From Syntrophorhabdus sp. PtaU1.Bin058 (GTDB lineage Bacteria > Desulfobacterota > Syntrophorhabdia > Syntrophorhabdales > Syntrophorhabdaceae): DNA of 39,208 nucleotides. The notes beneath the pieces were generated by a model that did no database searches, was not told where the DNA came from, and saw only the letters and a program-made list of their open reading frames with translations. Shown piece by piece: positions 1 through 8,658 of this stretch; positions within the stretch are counted from its first letter, which is position 1, and every line of letters begins with the position of its first letter. The stretch covers positions 1 through 39,208 of the forward strand of contig MVRS01000065.1 in NCBI GenBank assembly GCA_002067975.1. The letters are read 5' to 3'. The translations under genes and the position numbers were made by a program.

Positions 1-239
1 AGATTATCGACACCGAATCCCCCTGGGATAAGCAGGATCTCAGCCTCCGATATTTCGTTTATTGCATAGTCGGCCTTTAACTCCAGCCCATAGGTGTCCT
101 TATATCCCCTCTTTTCATATCCCGTAAAATACATCTTTGCACCCGGCAGTCTCGACAGCACTTCATAAGGCCCGATCGCATCGAGGGCTGTAAAACGGTC
201 ATAAAGCAGGATTACGATCCTGATGATATTAGCCTCCAT
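1..239 (-). CDS. DJ-1/PfpI family protein (5' part only)
   Basis: Seventy-nine codons are visible from the ATG at 239, and the gene runs off the left edge. The N-terminus has the beta strand IVILLYDRFTALDAIGPYEVL, followed by a stretch ending in LLIPGGFGVDN. This is the start of the DJ-1/PfpI (ThiJ, AraC N-terminal-like, isonitrile hydratase-like) flavodoxin-like fold; the conserved Glu is in GPYEVL. The nucleophile-elbow Cys would lie outside the window, so activity cannot be judged. The start is only 26 bases after the stop of the upstream alpha/beta hydrolase, so the two are probably co-transcribed. Family assignment is firm; substrate is unknown. Confidence 0.8.
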   Translation of the reverse strand, partial: MEANIIRIVILLYDRFTALDAIGPYEVLSRLPGAKMYFTGYEKRGYKDTYGLELKADYAINEISEAEILLIPGGFGVDN

Positions 240-265
240 GTCTTCTCCTTTCACTATTCATTGCC

Positions 266-1198
266 TTATTCAACCCCGGCCTCCAGAAATGCGAGAATAC
301 ATCTGCTGAATGTCCGGGGGTATTGATACATATTGGAGTGGCCTCCGGGCAGCCTGATCAGCCAGGAGCTCGGGATCTTTGACGCCATCAGAAAAGAATT
401 GGCCGGGGGGATGATGACATCCTCGATGCCCGTGATGATAAGCGTGGGCTGTATGAGCTTGTTAACCCTGCCGCAGGTCCCCGGCCAGGCCTTGATTGCC
501 CGACCTTGTCCTTCGACACTTGCGGTTGCCACGGGTTCCTTCGGTCCGGGGAGCTGTTTCAGAAAATCAGGGTGGTCTTCGATCCATTTCTTGGGGAAGA
601 GGATGCCGATAAGCCGTTTTGCCCTCTCCTCATCTGTGACCGAGAGATCAAACAGGGCGTCAGACACCTCGGGGCGTGCCTCCGCCACATCTTTCCCTTT
701 CCATGCGCAGTTGCCGGCATAGAGGACCAATTTGTTTACCCTTTCCGGGTATTTCAGGGCAAGTTCCTCTGCGATAAATGTGCCCATAGACCAACCCAGT
801 ACATGGGCCTTTTGTATCTTCAGGGCATCCATGAGGCCGATCGTATCCTCCGCGAAAAGCTCTATCGTAAAGGGTTTATCGGATGCGGTCGTTTTGCCTA
901 TCCCGCGGTTATCAAAGAGGATGAGCTTGAAACGCGATGAAAGCTCTTTGATCATAAGGGGGTCCCACATATCCATCGTTGCGCTGTAGCCCGTAATGAG
1001 GATCAGCGGGTACCCGTCGCCTGCGATCCGGTAGCTGATATCAATGTCCCCTGCACGGACCGATTGTATCGTCCCCTGCCGGAGGCTGCCTGCAGCCGGT
1101 TGAGCAGCATCGCTACCCGCTCCCCATGCTACGGGAGCAGTAAAAAGCGGTATACAGATAATGATAGCACTTAAACTAGATAAAAAATATTTCCTCAT
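266..1198 (-). CDS. Secreted alpha/beta hydrolase
   Basis: A 310-residue protein with a signal peptide (MRKYFLSSLSAIIICIPLF...AWGAG). The start at 1198 is preferred because a strong GGAGGAAAGAGGAA ribosome site lies just upstream; a longer reading frame to 1336 would run into mazF. The alpha/beta hydrolase core is clear: a LILITGYSATMDMWDP oxyanion region, an FDNRGIGKT strand-turn, the nucleophile elbow GWSMG (Ser), an Asp in the GIEDVIIPP strand and the His in LPGGHSNMYQYP. The export signal implies an extracytoplasmic hydrolase. Substrate is unknown; homologues are often annotated as esterases or haloperoxidase-like. It probably forms an operon with the DJ-1/PfpI gene downstream, and possibly with mazEF 52 bases upstream. 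Confidence 0.88.
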   Translation of the reverse strand: MRKYFLSSLSAIIICIPLFTAPVAWGAGSDAAQPAAGSLRQGTIQSVRAGDIDISYRIAGDGYPLILITGYSATMDMWDPLMIKELSSRFKLILFDNRGIGKTTASDKPFTIELFAEDTIGLMDALKIQKAHVLGWSMGTFIAEELALKYPERVNKLVLYAGNCAWKGKDVAEARPEVSDALFDLSVTDEERAKRLIGILFPKKWIEDHPDFLKQLPGPKEPVATASVEGQGRAIKAWPGTCGRVNKLIQPTLIITGIEDVIIPPANSFLMASKIPSSWLIRLPGGHSNMYQYPRTFSRCILAFLEAGVE

Positions 1199-1250
1199 AT
1201 TTCCTCTTTCCTCCTGACGAAATGTTGCCCGATTCATCACGTAAATTTTG

Positions 1251-1586
1251 TCAATAGATACAAGCATCAAGTATTGACAGAACCTCGTCAAGCACCTCTT
1301 CCGAAGCCCTCCCGATAAGCTTGGCTTTACGTGCACGAAAATCTATGGACTTCACCTGTTCGGTCATCACGAATCCCCTGACATCCGGGTTGTCTGTGAC
1401 GGCCACGTGAAAAGGGTAAGCACGATCTGTGTTTGTTATGGGGCATACGATTGCAAGCCCTGTTCGTTGGTTAAAGAGAGTGTTACTCACAACAAGCGCT
1501 GGACGGCGGCCTTTCTGTTCATGACCAGACTGTGGATCAAAGGTAACGGCAATGAGATCTCCTTTTTCAGGAATGTATTGTTTCAC
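1251..1586 (-). CDS. mazF: MazF/PemK-family endoribonuclease toxin
   Basis: A 111-residue protein with the PemK/MazF core: the N-terminal strand PEKGDLIAVTFDPQSGHEQKGRRPALVVSN, then LAIVCPITNT and the later strand FVMTEQVKSIDFRARKAKLIG. The conserved Arg of GRRPALVVS and the Thr in CPITNT are the residues MazF enzymes use in mRNA cleavage. Translation starts with GTG directly after the TAG of mazE, so antitoxin and toxin are translationally coupled in the usual order. Length fits the family (about 110). Cleavage specificity cannot be predicted. Confidence 0.92.
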   Translation of the reverse strand: MKQYIPEKGDLIAVTFDPQSGHEQKGRRPALVVSNTLFNQRTGLAIVCPITNTDRAYPFHVAVTDNPDVRGFVMTEQVKSIDFRARKAKLIGRASEEVLDEVLSILDACIY

Positions 1587-1835
1587 CTACCAGACCTCTC
1601 TGCCGACTGGTTTACCCCAATCAACCTCTTTCGGCTTGTAGTTCCTGGGTATGCCTGAAACCAGTTTTTCCAGGCTCTGCTTGCTGCGGACGTGCCTTGC
1701 GGGAGCAATGACAATAATGCCGTCCCGTGTTGTTACGTCGACCTCGTCACCAACCGAAATGCGCGCATCCTCAAGTACCTGCCTGGCAAGGCGTAATCCC
1801 TGGCTGTTTCCCCATTTTTGAATTCTTGTAACCAT
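1587..1835 (-). CDS. mazE: MazE-type AbrB/SpoVT antitoxin
   Basis: An 82-residue protein. Residues 1-45 form a swapped-hairpin AbrB DNA-binding domain (VTRIQKWGNSQGLRLARQVL, then VGDEVDVTTRDGIIVIAPA), the typical MazE opening with the WGNS motif. The acidic/basic C-terminal tail (about 55-82) is the expected MazF-binding segment. A good AAGGAGG site lies upstream of the ATG at 1835. It is first in the mazEF operon and should repress its own promoter through the inverted repeat at 1852-1870. Confidence 0.92.
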   Translation of the reverse strand: MVTRIQKWGNSQGLRLARQVLEDARISVGDEVDVTTRDGIIVIAPARHVRSKQSLEKLVSGIPRNYKPKEVDWGKPVGREVW

Positions 1836-1851
1836 ACCGCTACCTCCTTCG

Positions 1852-1890
1852 GGCTATACGAAGTATAGCCAACAAGAAACCCTTTGTCAA
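1852..1890 (-). promoter_or_regulatory. mazEF promoter with overlapping operator
   Basis: Read on the minus strand there is a consensus -35 TTGACA (1885-1890), a 17-base spacer and a -10 TATACT (1862-1867). A perfect inverted repeat, GGCTATAC-GAA-GTATAGCC (arms 1852-1859 and 1863-1870), covers the -10 box. It lies 17 bases upstream of the mazE start. This is the expected layout for MazE or MazEF autorepression. Promoter and palindrome are seen directly; binding by MazE is inferred. Confidence 0.82.
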
Positions 1891-1952
1891 ATAGTTTTAG
1901 GCCAATATGGATAAATGCTCAGCCAAACCCCTATGAATCTCGTTTATCCGGT

Positions 1953-1987
1953 TCGCTATGAGCCATGATCCAGGAACCGTGAGCTAT
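1953..1987. repeat. Degenerate heptamer array, unit GARCCRT
   Basis: Five consecutive seven-base units start at 1953, 1960, 1967, 1974 and 1981; the consensus of the last four is GARCYRK (for example GAGCCAT, GAACCGT, GAGCTAT). The last unit contains the stop codon (1984-1986) of the DUF2141-like gene. It belongs to the heptamer arrays also seen at 8659-8834, 10233-10267, 12067-12136 and 38836-38895. No function is known. Confidence 0.55.
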
Positions 1988-2442
1988 TTCAGTTCGATCT
2001 TGATGTCCCTGATGTCCCCGTTCACTTCAAATGAGATCTCGTCGAAGCGCGGTGCGCGGAGCATCGGCCGTGCGGGCCTGTATGTGCCCCATGGCTCTTT
2101 CGGCCCGAACAACCCCTTCTCCATCTTGCCCGTCCTGTTCACGTCCTGGAAACATCGAATGCCGTAAGTACCTTTCGGAACACCTTCAAACGAGAACAAT
2201 ACCCTGCCCTTTTTCATATCTTCAGGATTGGTGGCGACAATGATGCCGAATCCGGCGTCCTTGCCGCTGTCGAACTCTTCCTTGGTGATAAGCTGGACAT
2301 AAAGGTCGCCTGTCTTCGGGAATGATATCTCGCCGCTTACCTGAAATGTTGCCTGCTGCGCAGGTAATTGACTGCCCGTCAGGAGAAAGAGGACGGCGAT
2401 GAAGATCAGTTTCCCGGAAAAGGTTCGCCTTTTGCACAACAT
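1984..2442 (-). CDS. Secreted DUF2141-like protein
   Basis: A 152-residue protein with a signal peptide (KLIFIAVLFLLTGSQLPAQQ). The mature part has a beta-sandwich look and the DUF2141 signature: PKGTYGIRCFQDVNRTGKME, then GLFGPKEPWGTYRPA, a Gly/Asp/Asn-rich loop followed by FGPKEP. DUF2141 proteins are small exported proteins of unknown function. The gene starts 13 bases after the flavodoxin-like gene ends, so the two are probably co-transcribed. Its stop lies inside a heptamer array. Confidence 0.75.
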   Translation of the reverse strand: MLCKRRTFSGKLIFIAVLFLLTGSQLPAQQATFQVSGEISFPKTGDLYVQLITKEEFDSGKDAGFGIIVATNPEDMKKGRVLFSFEGVPKGTYGIRCFQDVNRTGKMEKGLFGPKEPWGTYRPARPMLRAPRFDEISFEVNGDIRDIKIELK

Positions 2443-2455
2443 CGGTCCCTGTAGG

Positions 2456-3031
2456 CTATTTACGTAGTTTCTTCAAAAGCCACGCCATGTTCTGCCCAAG
2501 GACCTTCATCGTCTCGATCCCTTCCGGATCTTTTTCCACTTCACCTTTGTCTCTGCCGACCCCAATGTTCCAGTATATAGAGCCGGGGACGATCATCTGG
2601 TTGAGATGGAAAAAGTGGTTCAGCGTATCATAGGCATGGATGGCGCCACCGCGCCGGACAGCTATAACAGCCGCCCCTGCCTTACGGCGCAGGAATCCGC
2701 CGTTTGCCCTGGAGACAAGGCTTGCACGCTCGATAAAGGCCTTCATGTTTGACGGGATGTCGGTGATATAGGTTGGGGCACCGAGAATGATACCGTCCGC
2801 AGCGGCCACCTTTTCGAGGTACTCGTTGAAGGGGTCATTTTTTATCACGCACCGCATGTCCTTCGTCTTGGAACATTTCATACAGGCGGTGCACCCCTTG
2901 ATATTTTTCCCTGCAAACTGTACAAGCTCCGTGTCTATCCGCTCCTTTTTCAATTCCCCGAATACATAGTTGATGAGAATGGCCGTGTTGCCGTCTTTCC
3001 GGGCGCTTCCGTTAAATCCGATAACCTTCAT
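2456..3031 (-). CDS. Flavodoxin-fold NAD(P)H:FMN reductase family / iron-sulfur flavoprotein-like
   Basis: A 191-residue protein with the FMN phosphate loop near the N-terminus (FNGSARKDGNTAIL), a CTACMKCSKTKDMRC segment (about residues 47-61) and the second flavin loop GAPTYITDIPSNMKAF. The cysteine-rich segment resembles the cluster region of archaeal-type iron-sulfur flavoproteins, but whether a cluster binds is uncertain. Likely role: cytoplasmic FMN-dependent electron transfer or quinone/nitro reduction in an anaerobe. Start ATG 3031 has GGAGGTAATACC upstream. Confidence 0.82.
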   Translation of the reverse strand: MKVIGFNGSARKDGNTAILINYVFGELKKERIDTELVQFAGKNIKGCTACMKCSKTKDMRCVIKNDPFNEYLEKVAAADGIILGAPTYITDIPSNMKAFIERASLVSRANGGFLRRKAGAAVIAVRRGGAIHAYDTLNHFFHLNQMIVPGSIYWNIGVGRDKGEVEKDPEGIETMKVLGQNMAWLLKKLRK

Positions 3032-3177
3032 GGTATTACCTCCTTTTCTTGGCGCCTTTCAGGATTGCATTGTCATAATTTCAAGCCCCTCAACCTCCCA
3101 GGAAGGGCCATTGACGAGAGTAAAGCATGTGCTTAATGTAACACGGAAAATCCATTTTATCAATGAACCGGATTCAT

Positions 3178-3207
3178 TTGACTTTTATTTTGCCGTGCCT
3201 CTATACT
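3178..3207 (+). promoter_or_regulatory. Promoter of the riboswitch-controlled exporter gene
   Basis: -35 TTGACT at 3178-3183 and -10 TATACT at 3202-3207 are separated by 18 bases. The predicted start, about 3214, coincides with the first base of the riboswitch P1 stem. Confidence 0.65.
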
Positions 3208-3215
3208 ATCTATCT

Positions 3216-3306
3216 CTGAAGGGGAGTAGCTAAACAGGCAAGGTCAACATACCGGTAGATATACCTGGCCTTGTCGTTGGTGCAAGCCGATTAGCGAGAC
3301 CTTTAG
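3216..3306 (+). promoter_or_regulatory. yybP-ykoY (manganese) riboswitch
   Basis: The leader carries the family's conserved strings in order: GGGGAGTAGC (3221-3230), GTCAACATACC (3243-3253) and GCGAGACC (3294-3301). P1 forms between CTGAAGG (3216-3222) and CCTTTAG (3300-3306). The 3' half of P1 is also the 5' half of the downstream terminator, so the two structures exclude each other. yybP-ykoY RNAs bind Mn2+ and usually switch on exporters, which matches the UPF0016 gene that follows. An ON switch is inferred from the overlap. Confidence 0.88.
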
Positions 3307-3342
3307 TATGGGTTCAATCCGTACTGAAGCGTCTCGTTTTTT
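3295..3342 (+). terminator. Riboswitch expression-platform terminator
   Basis: CGAGAC (3295-3300) pairs with GTCTCG (3331-3336). The stem extends through CTTTAGTAT with GTACTGAAG (two G-U pairs) around a short loop, and is followed by six T (3337-3342). The 5' arm shares 3300-3306 with aptamer P1, so ligand binding should prevent it from forming. Confidence 0.85.
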
Positions 3343-3360
3343 GTGGAACTAAGGAGAGGC

Positions 3361-4044
3361 ATGACGGCATATATAGCATCGATGGTCCTTGTTGTTCTTG
3401 CCGAGATGGGCGACAAAACGCAACTCCTTGCGATGGCCTTCGCAACAAGATTCCGGTGGCAGACGGTCATGTGGGGAATATTTGCAGCAACACTTTGCAA
3501 CCACCTCTTTGCCGTCCTTGCCGGTCATTACCTGACAATGGTAATACCGCTCGGTTACATCAAGATTACTGCAGCGGCGTCGTTTATCCTCTTCGGGCTC
3601 TGGACACTCCGGGGAGACTCGCTGGATAATGAAGACAAGCGTTTTAACTTCAACCCCTTCTGGACCGTTGCCGTTGCCTTTTTCTTTGCCGAGATGGGCG
3701 ACAAAACGCAACTTGCGACAGTGGCCCTTGCTACAAAATACAGTAATATCGTTCATATCTGGCTTGGCACAACAACAGGCATGCTCATCGCGGATGCCAT
3801 CGGCATCATTGTCGGTATCGTACTTGGCAAAAATATTCCTGAGAGATTCGTGAAATGGTTTGCAGCAACGATCTTTATTATATTCGGCATACTGGGCCTT
3901 TACGATGCCCTGCCAGGGCATATCCTGACCCTTCCCGTCCTCGTTTCATCGGCCGTGGTCCTTTTTTTTCTCATACTTCTCGCGATCCGTCTGAACAGAA
4001 AAGGCACTAAAAAGACGTCAGTATCGGATCCTTCTCAGGAATAG
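3361..4044 (+). CDS. UPF0016/GDT1 (TMEM165-family) Mn2+/Ca2+ exporter
   Basis: A 227-residue membrane protein made of two homologous halves, each with the family motif EMGDKTQ (about residues 14 and 109), six to seven hydrophobic helices and a short hydrophilic linker (RGDSLDNEDKRFNFN). The motif's acidic residues are the proposed cation site. The start is ATG 3361 with AAGGAGAG just before it; an in-frame GTG at 3343 abuts the terminator T-tract and is rejected. The manganese riboswitch makes Mn2+ export the likely role. The last 27 bases overlap the end of convergent truA. Confidence 0.9.
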   Translation: MTAYIASMVLVVLAEMGDKTQLLAMAFATRFRWQTVMWGIFAATLCNHLFAVLAGHYLTMVIPLGYIKITAAASFILFGLWTLRGDSLDNEDKRFNFNPFWTVAVAFFFAEMGDKTQLATVALATKYSNIVHIWLGTTTGMLIADAIGIIVGIVLGKNIPERFVKWFAATIFIIFGILGLYDALPGHILTLPVLVSSAVVLFFLILLAIRLNRKGTKKTSVSDPSQE

Positions 4045-4752
4045 CCCCTTTGCCGGCGCCGTGGGACCTGCGTTGACACGGTCTTTCGACGCAAGGATTG
4101 CCGGGAAGTCGTCTTTGCTTAGCTTCCCTGTTCCCACAAGGACGAGCGTACCGACGATGTTCCGCACCATGTACCGCAAAAAACCCGTTGCCTCGATAAC
4201 AACATAGATGAAATCCCCCCTCTTTTTTACCCCTGCCAGCAGTACGTTGCGCACCGTGCTTTTATATATCTCGTCCTTCTTTTTAAAGGCCGAAAAATCA
4301 TGCTCCCCCTCAATATTCCTTATTGTTTCATCCATGATATTGCTGTCGATCCTGTAGGGGATATGCCATGAATAGCGGAAATGGAAGGGTGAATGGAATG
4401 GGGTATTCACAATGGCATATGAATAGACCTTGCTTCTGGCAGAATACCGTGCGTGAAAGGACGGATCGACCTCGAGGGCGGCCTTTACCCTTATGTCTTC
4501 CGGCAGCATGCTGTTCAACCCCTTTTGCAGGCTGTCAATGGGTATATCTCTATCAGTATGGAAATTAACCACCTGGCCGGATGCGTGCACCCCGGCATCG
4601 GTCCTCCCCCCGGCATACACCTTCACGTCGTGGTCGAGGATGCGGGCAATTGCACCCCTCGTGACCTCTTCCAGCGTTATGCCGTTAGGCTGGCACTGCC
4701 ACCCGTGGTAGTTCGTGCCGTCGTATTCCATTACAATGGCTATATTTCGCAT
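4018..4752 (-). CDS. truA: tRNA pseudouridine(38-40) synthase
   Basis: A 244-residue protein that matches TruA throughout. It has the N-terminal MEYDGTNYHGWQ motif, the catalytic-Asp motif GGRTDAGVHASGQV, later HARYSARSKVYSY and a C-terminal FLRYMVRNIVGTLV segment. TruA isomerises uridines 38-40 of the tRNA anticodon arm. The length is normal. The 3' end overlaps the convergent exporter gene by 27 bases, leaving no room for a terminator between them. Confidence 0.95.
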   Translation of the reverse strand: MRNIAIVMEYDGTNYHGWQCQPNGITLEEVTRGAIARILDHDVKVYAGGRTDAGVHASGQVVNFHTDRDIPIDSLQKGLNSMLPEDIRVKAALEVDPSFHARYSARSKVYSYAIVNTPFHSPFHFRYSWHIPYRIDSNIMDETIRNIEGEHDFSAFKKKDEIYKSTVRNVLLAGVKKRGDFIYVVIEATGFLRYMVRNIVGTLVLVGTGKLSKDDFPAILASKDRVNAGPTAPAKGLFLRRIRY

Positions 4753-4822
4753 AAAGGCCTTTTTGACTATATTGTTGTGCGTGTACGTTACATGGGTGTA
4801 TCTGGGAAAACGCAGTCTTCAG

Positions 4823-5140
4823 CTATCGTTTTGTCTTTCCGTTTTCAGGCTTTTTTGTCCTGGCCGGCTCGGTCTTTGAAGGTTTGACCGGTGTCTGTTC
4901 CTTCTCTTTCGATGCATCCCGTTCCTTCGACAGGTCCTTTAGCCGTAAACTGTCTTTTTCTTCAATCTTTTTATAAAGTTCCTCAACCTCTTTTTTCAGG
5001 CCGATGTTCTCCGCCTTAAGGTAGCTGTTCTCTTCTTTCAGCGCCTTGATCTCCTCCTTCAGACCCTTCACCTCGTTGCCGCAGGAGGCACAGAAGAACG
5101 TCATTACAACGGCGATGATTATGACGGCAAGGCCTTTCAT
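4823..5140 (-). CDS. Small coiled-coil lipoprotein
   Basis: A 105-residue protein. It has a hydrophobic N-terminus ending at Cys20 (VMTFFCASCGNE), consistent with a lipobox although position -3 is Cys rather than Leu. A charged heptad-rich coiled coil spans about residues 25-75 (LKEEIKALKEENSYLKAE...), and the tail is Lys/Pro/Thr-rich and probably disordered. The family is not recognised. It is likely an envelope-anchored structural or spacer protein. It lies 70 bases upstream of truA and divergent from gyrA. Confidence 0.65.
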   Translation of the reverse strand: MKGLAVIIIAVVMTFFCASCGNEVKGLKEEIKALKEENSYLKAENIGLKKEVEELYKKIEEKDSLRLKDLSKERDASKEKEQTPVKPSKTEPARTKKPENGKTKR

Positions 5141-5170
5141 GTCTATTTATTTTCCACGAAGTTTGTCTCA

Positions 5171-5199
5171 TTGTCAATGCTTATTGTTTATGTTACATT
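5171..5199 (+). promoter_or_regulatory. Candidate gyrA promoter
   Basis: TTGTCA (5171-5176) and TACATT (5194-5199) with a 17-base spacer, about 40 bases before the gyrA start. The -35 is good and the -10 moderate. No other convincing promoter is visible in the divergent gap. Confidence 0.4.
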
Positions 5200-5242
5200 A
5201 TTATGGAAAACCGCTGCTATACAATAATACAGGGAGGATTTA

Positions 5243-7666
5243 ATGCAGACGTCTGTTGTCACCGTTCCCATTGAAGAGGAGATGCGAAGGTCATACCTCG
5301 ATTATGCGATGAGCACCATCATAGGCAGGGCATTGCCTGACATACAGGACGGCTTAAAACCCGTTCATAGAAGAATACTGTACGCTATGTACGAACTGAA
5401 CAACACCCATGACAAACCCTATAAAAAGTCCGCCAGGGTCGTCGGCGATGTGATCGGTAAGTTCCATCCTCACGGGGATCAGGCGGTCTATGATGCCATA
5501 ACCAGGATGGTCCAGGACTTTTCGCTCCGCTACCCGCTTATCGACGGCCAGGGTAACTTCGGCTCTATCGACGGCGACGCGCCTGCGGCAATGAGGTATA
5601 CGGAAATAAGGCTTTCAAGGATAGCCGAAGAGATCCTGGAAGACATTGAAAAAGAGACGGTCTCCTTCAAGGCGAACTATGACGATTCCCTTGTCGAACC
5701 TTCAGTCCTGCCCTCGAAGATACCGAACCTGTTGATCAACGGGTCTTCGGGAATAGCGGTCGGGATGGCAACGAACATACCGCCGCACAACCTTACGGAG
5801 GTTGTGGACGGCATGGTTGCCTATATTGAGAACCCCGATATTACCATCACCGATCTCCTGCAGTACATCCCCGGCCCTGATTTTCCAACGCATGGGATAA
5901 TCTACGGCAGGCAGGGCATCCGTGAGGCCTATAAGACCGGCAGGGGCCATATCATCCTCCGGGCGCGGGCATCAATCGAACAATACAGAAAGGACGGGCG
6001 GGAGGCGATCATCATCACCGAAATCCCCTATCAGGTCAATAAGGCCCGCCTTATCGAGAGCATTGTTGAGCTGATCAACGAAAAGAAGATCGAGGGCATC
6101 TCGACGATCAGGGATGAATCGAACCGGGAAGGCATGAGGATCGTTATTGAGTTGAAAAGGGGTGAGATTGCCGTGCCTATCCTGAACCAGCTCTATAAAC
6201 ATACACAATTGCAAAGCACCTTCGGCATCATCTTCCTCACCATCGTCAATAACGAGCCGCGGCTCCTGAACCTGAAGGAAATAATCAAGGAATTCATAGA
6301 CTTCCGGAAACAGATCGTTACAAAACGGTCTACCTTCGAACTGAATAAGGCCCTCGACAAGCTCCATATCCTTGAAGGCCTCAAGATAGCCCTTGAACAT
6401 ATCGATGAGGTCATTGCGCTCATCAAGGGATCCAAAAACACACAGGAGGCCAAGGCTGCCTTGATGGAAAGGTTCTCCCTGTCCGACAAACAGTCAACGA
6501 GCATACTTGAGATGCGCCTCCAGCGCCTGACATCCCTTGAGCAGACCAAGATAATCGACGATCACAATAACACCCTTGAAGAGATCGATCACCTGCAGAA
6601 GATACTCCAGAGCGAAAAGCTCCTCCTTGGTATCGTCAAGAAGGAACTCCTTGAGGTAAAGAAAAAATACGGCGACGCAAGGTATACCGAGATCGTTGAT
6701 GAGCTTCCGGAGATCACCCTTGAAGACATGATCAAGGAGGAGGAGGTTGTCGTAACGATCACATACAAGGGCTATGCCAAGAGAACGCCGCTTGACCAGT
6801 ACAAACACCAGATCCGCGGCGGAAAAGGGAAGACCGGCATCGTCGTAAGGGAAGAGGATTTTGTCGACCATCTCTACATAGCGTCGACGCATTCCTATAT
6901 CCTTTTCTTCACGAACACCGGGAAGGTACACGTTGTAAAGGTCCACACCATACCTGAGGCGAGTCTCTCTGCGAAAGGCAAGCATATCGTAAACCTTATC
7001 AATATTGATAAGAACGAAAGGATAACGGCCATTACACACGTCAGGGAGTTTTCCCCGGACAAGTATCTTTTCTTTGTTACAAAGAAGGCCCACGTGAAAA
7101 AGATGTCCCTTGACCTCTTGAAGAATATACGGTCCACCGGTATCAGGGCGATAACCCTGCCTGACGATGACAGCCTCATCGGCGTCCTCGAAACAAACGG
7201 TGAGAGCGAGATCATGCTGGCGACGAAGAAGGGTCTATCCATACGCTTCCTTGAAAAACAGATCAGGCCCATGGGCAGGCCTGCATACGGGGTAAGAGGT
7301 CTGCGCTTTAAAAAGGCAAGCGACGAGGTCGTCTCCGTAGAGATTGTCAATAAGACCTGCAACGTCTTTACCGTGACCCAGAAGGGATATGGAAAACGGG
7401 CGCCCTGCTCCCAGTACAGGGTCCAGTCAAGGGGCGGCTCAGGGATCACCAATGTGAGATGCGGCTCCAAGAACGGGGAGGTCGTGAGCCTGAAACAACT
7501 GGGCAAAAACGACGAGGTCATCCTTGTCACCGATACGGGAAGGACGATCAGGTTCAGCGCCGACGACATACCTGTTCAGAAAAGGGGCGGTCTCGGCGTG
7601 AAGCTGATGGACCTGAAAGAAGGCGAAGCGATCAGCGGCGTAGCGATCATAGGCGAAGAAGAATGA
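5243..7666 (+). CDS. gyrA: DNA gyrase subunit A
   Basis: An 807-residue type IIA topoisomerase A subunit. The breakage-reunion domain (about 8-460) has catalytic Tyr119 in AAMRYTE and the quinolone-determining stretch [14 protein letters not shown]. The rest is the C-terminal beta-pinwheel. A GyrA-box-like QIRGGKG lies at 523-529, with related QSRGGSG and QKRGGLG (779-785) motifs in later blades. The box argues for gyrase over ParC, although its second residue is Ile. Gln80 stands where E. coli GyrA has Ser83. gyrB is not in the window. The start has GGGAGG upstream. The TGA overlaps the gpsA ATG, so the two are translationally coupled. Confidence 0.93.
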   Translation: MQTSVVTVPIEEEMRRSYLDYAMSTIIGRALPDIQDGLKPVHRRILYAMYELNNTHDKPYKKSARVVGDVIGKFHPHGDQAVYDAITRMVQDFSLRYPLIDGQGNFGSIDGDAPAAMRYTEIRLSRIAEEILEDIEKETVSFKANYDDSLVEPSVLPSKIPNLLINGSSGIAVGMATNIPPHNLTEVVDGMVAYIENPDITITDLLQYIPGPDFPTHGIIYGRQGIREAYKTGRGHIILRARASIEQYRKDGREAIIITEIPYQVNKARLIESIVELINEKKIEGISTIRDESNREGMRIVIELKRGEIAVPILNQLYKHTQLQSTFGIIFLTIVNNEPRLLNLKEIIKEFIDFRKQIVTKRSTFELNKALDKLHILEGLKIALEHIDEVIALIKGSKNTQEAKAALMERFSLSDKQSTSILEMRLQRLTSLEQTKIIDDHNNTLEEIDHLQKILQSEKLLLGIVKKELLEVKKKYGDARYTEIVDELPEITLEDMIKEEEVVVTITYKGYAKRTPLDQYKHQIRGGKGKTGIVVREEDFVDHLYIASTHSYILFFTNTGKVHVVKVHTIPEASLSAKGKHIVNLINIDKNERITAITHVREFSPDKYLFFVTKKAHVKKMSLDLLKNIRSTGIRAITLPDDDSLIGVLETNGESEIMLATKKGLSIRFLEKQIRPMGRPAYGVRGLRFKKASDEVVSVEIVNKTCNVFTVTQKGYGKRAPCSQYRVQSRGGSGITNVRCGSKNGEVVSLKQLGKNDEVILVTDTGRTIRFSADDIPVQKRGGLGVKLMDLKEGEAISGVAIIGEEE

Positions 7667-8655
7667 AGATAGGCCTGATAGGGGCCGGCGCCTGGGGTAC
7701 GGCCTTTGCCCTCCATCTTGCGAGGACAGGGAAAGAGATACTCGTATGGGTATTTGAGAAAGACCTCTTCGATATCCTGAAGAAGACAGGAGAGAACTCT
7801 TATTACCTCCCCGGTTTTATCCTGCCGGGCAACATTACCTTTACCGATAATATAAAGGACGTGCCTGAATTTTCCGGGGATATTATTATTGCCCCTCCTT
7901 CTTTTGCCTTGCGAAATACCGCCGGTGTCATCTCTGAAGGGCTTGAAGACAAGAATATACTGATCCTCACGAAAGGGATAGAGAACGGCACGCACCTACT
8001 TATGAGCGACGTTATCGGCGAGGTGACACACGGAAAGGCCCGCGTCGCCTCTCTTTCGGGACCGTCTTTTGCAAAAGAGGTGGCAGAAGGTCTTTTTACA
8101 TCTGCAGTGGTTGCTTCAAAAGATAAAGAGCTTGCCCTCTATTTTCAGAAAACCATACACAGCAATACGTTCAGGGTATACACAAGCGATGATCCTGTGG
8201 GCGTTGAGCTCGGTGGGGCCATGAAAAACATCATGGCGATCGGCGCCGGGATTATCCAGGGTCTGGATCTTGGCACGAATACGCTGGCAGCCTATATAAC
8301 CCGTTCGCTTGCCGAATTGAAAAGGCTGGGGAAGGCGCTGGGGGCAAAAGAGACAACGTTTATGGGGCTCTCAGGCATGGGCGACCTGATACTGACGTCC
8401 TACGGAAAACTAAGCAGGAACAGACTTTTCGGGATTGAACTCGCTCAGGGAAAGGGCGCATCGGACATTATAGGACATCAGAAAAGCGTCGTTGAAGGTT
8501 ACTATACGGTAAATGCGGCCTACAGCCTTTCGAAAAGGCTGGGCATCGATATGCCGATTACCGAAGAACTATACAGGATAATTTACGAAGGAAAGGATAT
8601 TCAGGCCTCCCTGCAGGACATCATCAGCAGGGACTATAAGGAAGAAGACCAATAA
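7663..8655 (+). CDS. gpsA: NAD(P)-dependent glycerol-3-phosphate dehydrogenase
   Basis: A 330-residue protein that reduces dihydroxyacetone phosphate to sn-glycerol-3-phosphate for phospholipid synthesis. It opens with the Rossmann motif [28 protein letters not shown], the catalytic-Lys region [14 protein letters not shown] and [11 protein letters not shown] all match GpsA. The start is set at ATG 7663, overlapping the gyrA stop as ATGA; a longer frame upstream only shadows gyrA. A divergent heptamer-array region follows the gene. Confidence 0.94.
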   Translation: MKIGLIGAGAWGTAFALHLARTGKEILVWVFEKDLFDILKKTGENSYYLPGFILPGNITFTDNIKDVPEFSGDIIIAPPSFALRNTAGVISEGLEDKNILILTKGIENGTHLLMSDVIGEVTHGKARVASLSGPSFAKEVAEGLFTSAVVASKDKELALYFQKTIHSNTFRVYTSDDPVGVELGGAMKNIMAIGAGIIQGLDLGTNTLAAYITRSLAELKRLGKALGAKETTFMGLSGMGDLILTSYGKLSRNRLFGIELAQGKGASDIIGHQKSVVEGYYTVNAAYSLSKRLGIDMPITEELYRIIYEGKDIQASLQDIISRDYKEEDQ

Positions 8656-8658
8656 AAC

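Noticed and set aside
1199-1336. N-terminal extension of the alpha/beta hydrolase
   Set aside because: It overlaps mazF and would bury the signal peptide, whereas a strong ribosome site precedes the ATG at 1198.
3343-3360. GTG at 3343 as the start of the UPF0016 gene
   Set aside because: It abuts the terminator T-tract and has no ribosome site, whereas ATG 3361 has AAGGAGAG at good spacing.
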